Below, piece after piece: positions 52,903 to 63,746 of a DNA stretch of 64,000 bases. The notes under the pieces are model-generated. The model was given only the letters and a program-made list of their open reading frames with translations. It did no database searches and was not told the origin of the DNA. Position 1 is the stretch's first letter. Each line of letters begins with the position of its first letter. The stretch is from Heliocidaris erythrogramma (taxonomy: Eukaryota > Echinodermata > Echinoidea > Camarodonta > Echinometridae). The position numbers and the translations under genes were made by a program. The stretch lies in contig CM046858.1 in NCBI GenBank assembly GCA_025617745.1, positions 49,724,925 through 49,788,924 on the forward strand, given 5' to 3'.

Positions 52903-55900
52903 GTTGTTCGTCAGTTGCGGGATGGCCGTCTTTCTGCCACTGAGCTGTGTTCAAGATGCATGGAGAGGGCAAGGCTTTGCAGGGAGCTGAATGCTGTTGT
53001 TACAGAGCGGTTTGATGATGCATTGGAAGATGCAAAGAAAGTCCAAGAAAAGATAGATAAAGGTACAGTGTGTCATAAAAATGGAATGAACCAATCATAA
53101 ACAAGTTTGATAAACAGTTTTCAGGACAGGAATTATTTCAGGGCTAAATTGATCCCATTTTGTTCTTCAAATTGGCAACAATAATATTTTTCTTTTAGTG
53201 AGCATGATGATGGATTGGAGGATGCAAAGAAAGTCAAAGAAAAGATAGATAAAGGTACAGTGTGTCATAAAAATGGAATAACGATGGAAGCAATCATAAA
53301 CAAGTTTGAAAAAGAGTTTTCAGGACAGGAATTATTTAAGGGCTAAATTAATCCCATTTTGTTCTTTAAATTGGCAACAATAATATTTTTCTTTTAGTGC
53401 TACTAAATAATATACATGGTTACAAATTTTGTCGAAAAGTTGAAAAAATTGCCAATTTTGATTTTAAACCTCTCAGTGTATTGACAAATTAAAGAATGTA
53501 AAGCTTATTCTCATTTTTTAAAATTCCTGGCATCAAATGCAATATGGAATGCCCCAGAAATGGACATAGTGTGTGCAGAATTTTGTACTCTTTCTTCTCA
53601 GGTATGTGGTATATTTTTTAGAGCTCTGAATCAAAAGTTATTGAACAAAACCACAAAATGTGGTCAATTGTCTTGAAAGGGTTAAAGAATAACAGATGAT
53701 ATCAATTTCCAAATCCTATGGTCACTTTTACATTTAAACTCAATTATGACACCAATTTGTTAAATTATTTTCTACATTTTTTGACAATATGTCAAGCAGA
53801 CTTATTGTAGATCATATTTTAAACAAATGTTTACTGCTCTATATGACCTAAAGAAATGGAATATAATTAATATATTGAATTTAAAGTCCAAGTTTAAGAG
53901 ACAAGTCATGATTTTAATCAGTATGTCTACATCTTATGAAGATTGACTACTTTGTCATTTCTTTATTACCATTATGAATTAAAATAGATTCATCCCAAAT
54001 ATAAATGTAAATTATTTATTTCATTATCCCACATGTGACCATGTTTAGATCTTATGAAGATGACTCTTTTTTTAGAATCCTAATTTTTAACCATCGTTGC
54101 ATCTTAAGTGAAATTCCTGTACACATTTTGTAGCCACCTTTTAAGATGCAGAGAAAGTTTATTAATCTGTAACATTATTTTTAGCAAATATCTTTTTCAA
54201 ACACAACATACAGTAGTTCAAAAGTATTAACACATGAAAGGATTGGGTATGATATTAAAAAAATTTGTCGAGCTAATTTCATGTAATTTACCCTGTTGCT
54301 GATAAATATATTCACTCAATAGAGGATAATGCAAATCATATAATGGTAGGCCTATTTTGTTGCATGTGTAAATGATGCTAAACATTTACCCATCTGAAGA
54401 TACATGTATGTTTAGACTAATATATATGAAATAGATTTTAGACTATTAATTTGTTTATCCTTCATATTTACCTGATTGGTTAGAGTATATGTGTAGCATA
54501 TACATGAATATATATATGTTTCTCTTGCACATGTGACACGTTTACATCTTATGAAAATGTTACTGTTTATTAAGATTCATATTTTGATTTCACAAAATTG
54601 TTAGGTGCACTAATAATCCTAAGCAGAATTAATTATACAAATTTATACCTGTCTTCATTGATGGATTTCTAGAGAATAGTTTTTTTTTTTTTCGATATGC
54701 AGGTGCATCGATAGGATCTATAGCTGGGATCCCCATAGCAGTCAAAGACAACTACAGCACGGCAGGGCTTAGAACAACATGTGCATCAAAGATGCTTGGG
54801 AGTAAGTTCTAATATTTACAACAACAATAATAAGTTAAGCTTTACACATAAAATAAAAGTTATGCAGAGACCAAAATCATTTTATGCATCAAGTCTGCAA
54901 GGAAATGTTGATTAAGAAAAATGCATGTGAGTAATAGAATACTCTGTAGATAGAGGTTCAGATCAGTATGGTTCAAGAAGAAAGACCTATCAATTAACCC
55001 TTTGACTACTGAATTTTCTAATTCCCATCGGCTTTAATAACACACAGACTATCCCATTCCCGTAGGCAATGGGTTAAATACACCCTAGACGTCCCCTTTG
55101 ACTACTAGGAACAGTTACCTCATAACACCCCCTCATTTCATTGTCAAGAATTTGTAATCTTCTTTTTTTGTCAGAAGAAGACTAAGCAACAAATTTGTGG
55201 GATGATATTCGTGAAGAAAAAGAGTAAAACATACTTTTTTGATCTCAGGTCCCCTTAGATTTGCTATTGTAAAGTCAGATTTTCTTGCAGTGATTCTTAT
55301 TTATTGCATTTCCATTTTGTACAAGAGATATTTTTTGGCATTCTATAGTTCTTTTCATGCTTTTCAGAGCTAAATCTTGCTTCTCCTGTGTATTTTCTCC
55401 CCACTGGCATAATGCATAGAGCAGAGCAGCGAAATTACTTTTGAACTTGCAGGAATAAAATTTCTAATTTTAGACCATGCCAATCTCTACAGATTACAAG
55501 CCGCCATTCACAGCTACAGTAGTAGAGAGACTCCAGGATGAGGATGCTATCATGATGGGAAAAACCAACTTAGATGAGTTTGCTATGGGGTAAGGTGCAC
55601 AAAAGATGTACTTTTTAAGATTATCATGATATTAAACCATTGCCCACGGGTCCCTGTGTTAAGCGTATGGGGATGAGAAAATGCAGTAGTCAATAGGTTA
55701 ATGTGCATTTACCTAAAGGGCAAATCTTTATGAATATAACGATTGAAACCCGACAAAAACTCAAAACTACCTACATATATGGCTATTGGCTTGCACACTA
55801 CATTGAGAATTTAGAATATCTTTCATGTATTGAAAGTCTGAATATTTTGCCTTTCTATGTTATGATTTGTGAATGATGATTTATCAACATACATGTACAA

Positions 55901-58900
55901 CCGAGATTTGGTAATAAATTTCTGATTGAGGAACTTTCGCTATATTATGCTGTCTTATATAATCCTGTCCTAAAACAAAAGTGTTGTGCTATATTTTGAA
56001 GCAAACGATTTGTTCAGATATGTATTCACATATGAACGCAGAGCTGCATTAGCTGAAATAATTGAGAGGGAAAAAAAATCACATTGCTAGGTACTGTAAC
56101 TGGAGTTCTCTCTTCAATACATCTCAGAATTTTAACTCATTTAATGTATGTTACCAATGGGTATTATAAATACAGAATTAATTTTTGGTCAGTCAACTTT
56201 TTGCACTCAAGTGCCGATCGCCAAAAAATATTTTGCTCTGTATGTAAGAGGTTCCATGTAATTGTACTATATTCTAAATATGGGTTTAGAATATAATTTC
56301 TATAAAGAGATATTGCAAGTTTAGTTACACTCTAGAAGCATAAAAGCGACTCATGAATAGACTACTCGATGCACACGTACACGCTCGCCACCCAACTCGG
56401 AGTTCGGTTCCGCACGAGTACCTCAATGTTATCCTTTATATCCTTCATACTCCTTAACTGTTGACCTATATAATGCCAGATAAAGTTCTTTGAGGTTAAT
56501 TTTATACATTCTAGCTGTACACAAATTATTATTTTGGGTGATTGGTACACTCTAAAAGGTTGATTTACTCAGTATAGTCACTATATTTCTGATAAAGTTA
56601 CAGAAGAAAAAAATAGTCTTATCTTTGAGATGAAAATGACTCCCTGTTTCCTGACAATGTTTGACTTTAACTCTGAAGGAGTGGAACCACAGAGAGCTTA
56701 TTTGGACCAACACGCAATATATGGAGGTACCCCTTCCATACGCTACACAAACAAAAATCTCAGAATGCTGGAAGCCATTGTCGTTCAGACAATGATGTTC
56801 CTCCTGTTGGAGACTCAGATTGGTTCGTAAGTGGAGGGAGCTCGGGAGGAAGTGGTGTCGCTGTAGCAAGTGGGTCATGCATGGCGTAAGTTGATCCCTC
56901 TTTCTCATATTATTTTTCTTTTTGCCACTTTTGATCTTTTGGTTTCTACTCCAGATACATGAGCAGAAAGTGCATGGATATATGCGCACACTGTATCCAT
57001 TTTTGTTCATCTTCCAGTTGGCATTTGATGCTAGAAATTTTTAAAAGGACAATAACTGTAACAGTCCTGAAATTGTTAACACTTTAAAAAGTTCAGAACT
57101 TTTTTTTCTCATGCAAATTGGTATTTTTTACTTTTTGACATTGTTTCTGTCAATGTTTACTCTCTTCCAATACTTGACTTTTTATTAGGAAAAGGTAGCA
57201 GTATTAAAGAAAACACCTGTGTTGCCATTTTGATGAAGAAAAGCTGATCTAGTCAGCTCTTTTATAGCTCAGGAAGAAAATAGAGACCTTGAAGGAAGGA
57301 GTAAACCATTTCAATAAGCCAGTTCGTAATAATTACATGGTTCAAATGACCCTAAAATGACCCCGATTTGTACGTGCGTGCTCATCTGTTTTGGTGGAAG
57401 CGCTACTTGTTTAACAAGTAAAATCATACTCGTGCGCGCATCGTGGTACGTACGAAATGATAGCGTTTAAAGGTCAGTTGTACTTGGTACAAATGACCTT
57501 TATCTGCACATGCGCACATTGTAATTACGAACTGGCTTATTGCCACTAATATCATTGACCACTAAACACATTATAGGGTTACTCCAATATACAGTGGACA
57601 CTCACTGTAACAAGAACCTTGGGACCATGAAAATTAGCTTGTTATATCAGGGGAGCGTTTCATCAAGTGTTTTGTCAGTGATTATTGCCAACAAATTTGC
57701 TCTCAGCCAATCAGATGCAAGGATTTCAGTAGCTTATAACAGTCGTCGGTAAAAATCACTGACAAAACGTTTGATGAAACGCTCCCCAGGAGTCTCCGTA
57801 AAGACCTGGGACCTGCAAAATTACCTTGTTATACATCAGGAATCTCGTTATATCAGGGGAGCATTTCATCAAGTGTTTTGTCAGTGATTTTTACCGACAA
57901 CTGTTATAAGCTACTGAAATCCTTGCATCTGATTGGCTAAGAGCAAATTAGTCAGTAAAAATCACTGACAAGACGCTTGATGAAACGCCCCCCTGAACTC
58001 TTTATAGCTGGTTTCCACTGTACTGTGATTTATCGTTCTTTTCATCAGAGCTCTTGGGTCTGATACCGGAGGATCGGTACGGCTTCCAGCATCCTTCTGT
58101 GGAGTAGTTGGTCTCAAGCCTACCTATGGTCTATGCTCAAGACATGGTTTGATATCTCTGGTCAATTCCCTAGATGTCCCTGGAATCTTCACCAAGACTG
58201 TCGATGATACAGCCACTCTATTAGGTAATGTGATGCTGCCAGTATATTTCAAATCTGGTAATGATGGCACAAGACCTAGGTTTCTTGATTACTGATTGTT
58301 TTTTTTTTTATTTGGAGATTCTACAGGGCAGAACTTTGTTTCATCAATTTAGCTGGGCAATCTCAATGTAAAGGACAGTGTTTGCGATCCAGTAAACCAT
58401 TGCAGGTTGATCTTCCTTTCTTGCCTACGTTGATGTTTCTTGAAGGAGGCATCCATGTGTTAAGCCTTCCTTTACCACAGGCTCTGGGCTTCTTATAGTG
58501 AAGTAATTTAAGGAGATCACAGAAATTGTAGAAATTGTCTATATAGACATTTTGACATGGGGGGGGGGTTGTTATTGTTATTATGCGCAGATGATGTGGG
58601 TCGGTAATCCATGTCCAAATCATTACAATGCTTGTTTATCCGTTTTATACATTTTATAAAACGGGTTCAAGAATGTAGCCATCCTGATTGGTCAAATAAC
58701 ACCACGTGACCATGCAAAAAAAAGCACTAACGCACGCCAAAAAGGCTCTAAAGCATGGCTGAGCTGCGCGTACGCGTACCTCTGGTGCGTGCAAACTTAA
58801 AACGCAATGAAATCGCGTAGTTTAATTGTCATTTTAGCGCAGGGATTACATGCGCGCACTGAAACGCGCATGACTTTTGTTGCGTTTTATGTTTGCTTGT

Positions 58901-59272
58901 TAATCTGTTATTTACATTCTAGTGTATGAAACCAGCATTGTGAAGCAAAGTATGCTGAGAACATGCAATCAGAACTTGATAATCGTTCATCACTTGTCAT
59001 TTCTGTGCAATAAACATGTGTAATAAAATAAAATGATAATAGCGGAGCAAAATGAAACCTAGAATGATGAGATGCTTATGTGCTGAAAATTCTATATCAT
59101 GCAATGGTGTGTTGAAAAACTGATATATTTTTGGTGCTTCTTGTTCTTCCTTGTAACAGGTGCAATTGCAGGTCATGATCCGATGGACTCTACCACAGTC
59201 ACTGATCCGTTCACATCTTTTACCTTGCCAGATGAGATTGATGTGAAAGGGCTCCATATAGGTATACCTCAA
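52903..59272 (+). CDS. QRSL1: Glutamyl-tRNA(Gln) amidotransferase subunit A, mitochondrial (partial)
   Basis: GatA/QRSL1 releases ammonia from glutamine so that the mitochondrial GatCAB complex can turn Glu-tRNA(Gln) into Gln-tRNA(Gln). Exons with agreeing phases and GT/AG borders are 52903-53062, 54703-54801, 55493-55589, 56679-56885, 58049-58224 and 59160-59272, encoding 284 residues. The amidase signature is present: [10 protein letters not shown] (catalytic Lys), [19 protein letters not shown] (cis-Ser) and [19 protein letters not shown] (Ser nucleophile), then [20 protein letters not shown] and LDVPGIF. The first visible exon ([15 protein letters not shown]) corresponds to about residue 8 of the human protein, so a short start exon lies upstream and was not found. 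The carboxyl half is not in 59273-64000 and must lie beyond the window. Human QRSL1 is 528 aa. Partial copies of two exons occur downstream of their originals. Confidence 0.93.
53120..53700. repeat. Dispersed repeat plus local tandem duplication in QRSL1 intron
   Basis: About 53011-53199 (including the 3' half of the first visible exon and its donor) is repeated at about 53208-53400. The second copy continues into a dispersed repeat also present at 34265-34645. The exon copy reads GATGATGGATTGGAGGATGC with the donor AAAGGTACAG preserved. Confidence 0.8.
53701..54702. other. QRSL1: QRSL1 intron, nothing recognised
   Basis: AT-rich intronic sequence with several loosely repeated ACATCTTATGAA(G/A)AT phrases (about 53930, 54050, 54545). 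No element boundaries or ORFs are evident. Confidence 0.5.
54998..55073. mobile_element. 76-bp TTAA-flanked mini-element, left of QRSL1 exon
   Basis: It is flanked by TTAA at 54994-54997 and 55074-55077. Its ends are CCCTTTGACTACTGAA and CGTAGGCAATGGG. An inverted relative lies at 55636-55697, on the other side of the QRSL1 exon at 55493. Confidence 0.6.
55636..55697. mobile_element. Inverted relative of the 76-bp TTAA element
   Basis: It is bounded by TTAA at 55632-55635 and 55698-55701. It carries ACCATTGCCCACGGG and ATGCAGTAGTCAATAGG, the reverse-strand equivalents of the unit at 54998-55073, with internal losses. Confidence 0.55.
57314..57540. mobile_element. 227-bp MITE, ends ATAAGCCAGTTCGTAAT
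   Basis: The left ATAAGCCAGTTCGTAATAAT and right ATTACGAACTGGCTTAT ends are inverted copies. Interior blocks include GTTCAAATGACCC and ACAAATGACCTTTATCTGCA. A partial relative begins near 31561 in a CDC5L intron (ATAAGCCAGTTCATATT, GCAGATAAAGGTCATTTGTA). Confidence 0.75.
57580..58025. mobile_element. Dispersed repeat carrying two family C insertions
   Basis: A host repeat bounded by ATACAGTGGACACTC and GGTTTCCACTGTACTG is interrupted twice by family C hairpins, at 57649-57789 and 57854-57996. Both follow a TTATATCAG sequence, and the two are in opposite orientation (the core AGCCAATCAGATGCAAGG is on + in the first and - in the second). Confidence 0.75.
58225..59159. other. QRSL1: QRSL1 intron, no element recognised
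   Basis: A short imperfect palindrome around 58630-58670 (ATAAAACGGGTT side) and a G-run at 58559-58567 are the only notable points. No exon is missed here as far as reading phase shows. Confidence 0.45.
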
Positions 59273-59284
59273 GTGAGTATTTAT

Positions 59285-59740
59285 GTTAAAGAAAAGGTTG
59301 AATTCTGGGAAAGGTTAAAAAATAAATAATTTATGATAATTTTTCATACTTTCTCATTCTCTTTGTTTCAGTTTAGAAGATTATCATAGTGGAAACGTAC
59401 CCTTCAAATGCCTTCACATTCAAAATATTACAAGAAACAGCTGAAATATTTGGGCCAAACATGTGTGTGCAGTCCCATATACACATTTCTGTGTGCATTG
59501 CATATCACACTCAGCAGGATTGGGTCAATTTCTTCTCATTTTGGTGATTACAAAACCTTACACACACCAATTTTTATGTCATATATCATCACCCTTTCCC
59601 ATTTGCTTGGAGACAGTTTCTTTCACAATGTAATCGCATGACCAGAACTCACCTTTTAAATCCTGTTCATAGGACTTGCCAAGTTTGAATATGAAAGGGC
59701 TCCATATACATGTAGGTATACTACATATGAGTATTCCTCT
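59285..59740 (-). mobile_element. Family A element (reverse) followed by a partial exon copy
   Basis: Family A lies in reverse orientation at about 59295-59660 (GTTGAATTCTGGGAAAGG to CATGACCAGAACTCACC). Immediately after it, about 59665-59740 resembles the 3' half of the QRSL1 exon at 59160-59272 (shared ATGAAAGGGCTCCATATA and GTAGGTATAC). The donor GTGAGTATT is changed to ATGAGTATT, so the copy is not a working exon end. Confidence 0.7.
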
Positions 59741-60060
59741 TAAACCTTTCACATTACCCAGGACTCCGCACTATTAAACATGTTAAACATTTATTTTCTT
59801 TGGGGGGAAGGGGGATCCTGGATAAAGTATTTGGCATCCCTGTGTACTCGGACCCTCTCAACATTTTAACAATGGGTTCCATCTGTGCTGGACCCCCGTT
59901 AGTATGTAGCCCCGCCTTACCAGGTGACAAAAGAAAAAGAGAGAAATATAGAGAGGGGAAAAGCATTGGGAATGTGAAAACAAGATAGTACGACCTCTCT
60001 CGTACCCTCCTCCTAATCGATGGCTTTGCAAATTCACATTTCGTCCTCCTAGTAAAGACC

Positions 60061-60201
60061 AAGGGAGCGTTTCATGAAAGGACTTGTCAGATATTTTATC
60101 CGACAAAGTTGCTCTTGGCCAATCAGATACAAGGATTTCAGTAGCTTATAACAGTTGTCGGATAAAATATCCGACAACTTCCTTTCATGAAAAGGTCCCC
60201 A
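60061..60201. mobile_element. Family C hairpin MITE, diverged arms
   Basis: The ends are AGGGAGCGTTTCATGAAAGG and CCTTTCATGAAAAGGTCCCC, and the core is GGCCAATCAGATACAAGGAT. Confidence 0.75.
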
Positions 60202-60244
60202 CTGCCATGATGCCAGTGCCCCCTTATTAGTTTGTCCCATGCTA

Positions 60245-60430
60245 TGCCACTGTCAAATCTGCTTTAGCAACCACCGGTATATAAGGGCCACCTGTCTAAA
60301 AAGACCATAATTTTTGTTTCTCTTGAACGTTTCTCATTGAAATGTGTATTAAAGGAACCTGTACATAAAGGCCACCTGCTCATAAAGACCAAGTTCCTTG
60401 TCTCCCTTGAGTTGTCTTTATATACTGGTT
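60245..60430. mobile_element. Family B unit
   Basis: It contains CTGTCAAATCTGCTTTAGCA, CACCTGCTCATAAAGACCAA and TTGTCTCCCTTGAG, as in the family B copies in the CDC5L introns. Confidence 0.65.
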
Positions 60431-60451
60431 ACACTGTACATGTATATCAAA

Positions 60452-61117
60452 TGTGACCCTCCACCACAAAACGACCAATAAGTCGGAAATTTTGTTTTTT
60501 TAATTTCAGCACAGTTTGGAAGCTTATATTCTAAGCTTTAAAATGATATACAACTTGTCTTGTATAGACTAAGCAAACCCTTATAAACTGCAGTGAGAAT
60601 GTCTGAGTGTCAGACAGGCTAATGACCGAAACAATAGAGAATACGGCCTCTATTAGAAGAGTGACTATTTAAAGAGCACCTAATCTGTGCCCTATTGTTT
60701 GTCGCACAAAAGGTTGAGTCAAAACTCCAAAGCCTACGCTGTGAAGTACTTACTAGATTGGGTTGAAACTTTCCATACCTTTAGAATGGATATATTTCTT
60801 TCCTTCTGTAGATTTTGAATATCAGACACTGCAAAGTTTTTGAGTTATACCAGAAAAGCGATGTGAAGTACGATCCCAGCAAGCTGACTCACAAAGTTTG
60901 AATGTCCATGAAAAAATGGTCATTTTGAATGAGTGTAAACACATATTTCAATATGGTATTTTACTCCGAAATGTTGTCAGATGGTAGATTAATATCTATA
61001 CTTTCAGAAAATACCAAAAACTTAAAATAAATATTTTCACCCCCAAGAACCTTTTTCAGCTGTTTACTCTAGAACTCCCATTGCGACTTATTGGTCGTTT
61101 TGTGGTGGAGGGTCACA
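60452..61117. mobile_element. 666-bp element with 34-bp perfect inverted ends
   Basis: The left end TGTGACCCTCCACCACAAAA continuing through CGACCAATAAGTCG is matched exactly in inverse at the right. The interior is AT-rich and has no long ORF. Confidence 0.85.
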
Positions 61118-61387
61118 AATATAGATTGATATCTGTAGGTAGATCCCTTGAATTAGAGTACTTTGCAGGATACAGCTGTATGTGCTAGGAAGACATCACT
61201 TTGGAAAGTCTATGTCGGAATTTTACAAAATGGCGCCTAGATGACGTCAAGATGCATTGACTACATGTATGTTGAAGATAATTTTGTCCAGAGACAACAA
61301 CCATATCTCCATTGAGTACATTTGAATAAGCCGTTTTGGAGATATTATGCGTACAAAATTGTGGGTAGAAATGAAAATAAATAATAA

Positions 61388-61775
61388 AGATAAAGTTAAG
61401 TTCTGGTCATGCGATTACATTGTGAAAGAAACTGTCTCAAAGTAATTTGGAAAGGTTGATCATGTCTACATAAGAATTGGTGTGTACTGTATGAGGTGTT
61501 GAAATCATCAAAGTGATAAGTATATTCACCCAATCTTGCTGAAAGGCACATGTACTGCACACAGAAATGGGTATATGGGACTGCACACACGTATTGGCAT
61601 GAATGTTAGCCCTGAACACTACAGCTTTTTCTCGTCATATTTCATATATTAGGGCATCTGAAGAGCAATCTTTTTTCAGGGGACATTTCTACTATAATGT
61701 TCTTGCAAACTGACGTAAAAGGAATGAGAATGCTCACAAATTATTTTTCACCTTTCCCGGAACTTAACCTTCTTG
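61388..61775 (+). mobile_element. Family A element, uninterrupted
   Basis: It runs from AAAGTTAAGTTCTGGTCATG to CCCGGAACTTAACCTTC and includes CTGCACACAGAAATGGGTAT, CACACACGTATTGG and CTTTTTTCAGGGGACA. It serves as the unbroken reference for the copies split at 10082 and 26845. Confidence 0.8.
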
Positions 61776-62696
61776 TCTTTGAGCTTGATGGTGGTGCTGC
61801 TCCAACACCATTCATTCATCATTCCAAACTTGGCAAACTGTGTTTTGTCTCTCCCACTCTTGTCAATTCAACTGGAATACATTTCCATCTCCATTCAGTG
61901 GTTCCAAATCACAGAAGTACTCTTCTTCTTTTTTTTTCTCTACAATTATCATCGTGACATCTGCATCCCGATGGCATATCATATGGGTTGTAATCATGAA
62001 AGTGAAAATTTGATCCATTTTTTCTGTGAAAAATATGATACTAGTAGTCTCTTTCAAACTACTGACACTATAATAATATTCTTTTTTTCAAAGAACATCA
62101 ATAGTGTTTCAGAAAGACAATCCAACCTTGGTAAAAAGCTGATTTGTGTGAAAGGACAAAAATAAGAGAAATAGGATGGTGAAAATCTGAAAGAAATCTG
62201 TCAGGAAAAATTGTTTGAAAAATGAGATCACTACATCTTTGCGAATATCAAATTGGCAATTTGGTTAATAATCGATTGTGGAGTATTCACAGTCAACTCT
62301 CCCATTTGTCGTACACCATAATATCATTAAATTCCAGTTTTCTCTTGAGCGCCTTTTCCCTCGGGGCAGTAGTCAAGAGATTGTAGAAAGCATATTGTTA
62401 CGTCCCTCAAATAAAATTTTAAAATCCTACTGGGTTATGCATTTGGAAAAATTGACTTTTTAGTCATTTTGTGTGTTGGAGCGAATGGGAAAGTTGACCG
62501 TTGCTACATCACAGTGACTGTACCGATATGTACAGTGATTAAAAACTTTTGAAAAATCTTATTGCTTGTCTGATTTCCCCATTCATATTTCTGCGTTCAC
62601 ACAAATCAAATTACTTTGCAAAAGTTGGATTGCCCTTTGATAACAATACTGCCGATGACTGAAATATTCGAAATTTTGATGGTTTATTGGCCTGCT
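61776..62696. other. No gene or element recognised
   Basis: AT-rich sequence, presumably QRSL1 intron if the gene continues beyond the window. No further QRSL1 exon could be found. Confidence 0.4.
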
Positions 62697-62867
62697 ATAA
62701 TAATAACAATATACTTTAGCGCCTTTCATATCGAGTAACTGATCAAAGCGCTTTACAGTGTATTATTACCCCAGTCATTGGATTCAATTGTGATTCTACA
62801 CTCATAGTGCACCTTCTCCACTCCGCTTGGGAGCATTCAAGCTTGGCAACCATTTTGCAGGCATGCA

Positions 62868-63205
62868 TACAGCCATGGAAAAAATTATTAGACCTCGGGG
62901 CCTGTAACATAAAGAGATACAATCAATCTTACGATTGATATCAATTGTAAGTCTATGGCAAACTATGTACTGAAGAGTTACAATTTATCGTAAGATCTTT
63001 ATGTTACAGGCCCCAAGAATGGTTACTGATAGTGTTATCTTTGTGGTAAGAAGGAAATAAAATATCAAAAAACAAGGTACAATTGTTGGAATTTGGTATT
63101 CATTCAATGAACTACAAAGACAAATCATTTTTATAATTTTTGTTTGGATACTATATAGTACCCTTATTACAGAAGCTTGGTCTAATAATTTTTTCCATGG
63201 CTGTA
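62868..63205. mobile_element. Tc1/mariner-like MITE containing another hairpin
   Basis: The perfect 27-bp ends begin TACAGCCATGGAAAAAATTA and include ATTATTAGACC. TA at each boundary is the expected target duplication. Inside, 62898-63016 is itself a hairpin bounded by GGGGCCTGTAACATAAAG and CTTTATGTTACAGGCCCC, apparently a separate nested insertion. Confidence 0.8.
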
Positions 63206-63256
63206 TGTTATTCCAGCAACAATAACAGTTTCATCCTTTCGGGTACCCATTTAACA

Positions 63257-63400
63257 CCTGGGGAGCGTTTCATCAAGCGTTTTGTCAGTGATTTTTACTG
63301 ACAAATTTGCTCTCAGCCAATCAGATGCAAGGATTTCAGTAGTTTATAACAGTTGTCAGTAAAATTCCCTGACAAAACGCTTGATGAAATGCTCCCCTGG
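63257..63400. mobile_element. Family C hairpin MITE inside the SINE
   Basis: The ends are TGGGGAGCGTTTCATCAAGC and GCTTGATGAAATGCTCCCCT, with the intact core CAGCCAATCAGATGCAAGGA. Confidence 0.85.
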
Positions 63401-63746
63401 CTGGAGAGGAGCATAATGCAGATAAAATGCCTTGCTCAGGGACATACATGTAAGTTCTGTGCCGGGGCTCGAACCCAAGACCTTAGCTTCCCCAGTCAAG
63501 TGATCAAACCACTCGACTACGACACCTCTTCAACACTTCTGTTAGATTTCTAACAATCAACATACCTACCCGTGCCTGCAATCGATGATTCTTCCTTTCA
63601 AAAGTGAAATTGTTTATCGCATGTTTGTTATGACATCACACTTTTAAAACTTAAACTTCTCCTTTTTCATTTCTTTCTGTTGTTTTCTGTTTCTAACCCG
63701 AAACCCACTCAAAACAGTAGGTGTCAAAGGAATTTCTTTCTTTTCT

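Larger units (their letters stand above)
62697..63527 (-). mobile_element. tRNA-derived SINE interrupted by two MITEs
   Basis: On the - strand, the head at about 63527-63462 has a Pol III A box (TAGTCGAGTGG) and B box (GGGTTCGAGCC), as in tRNA-derived SINEs. The body follows (GAGCAAGGCATTTTATCTGC), resumes after a family C hairpin (63257-63400) with AACTGTTATTGTTGCTGG, and again after a Tc1-like MITE (62868-63205). It ends with AAAGCGCTTTGATCAG and GAAAGGCGCTAAAG, then a TTATTATTA tail. The three body pieces read in a single order and orientation. Confidence 0.75.

Noticed and set aside
56552..57010. 152-aa - strand frame opposite a QRSL1 exon
   Set aside because: It is antisense to the exon at 56679-56885, which encodes the amidase GGSSGGS motif, and has no similarity of its own that I recognise.
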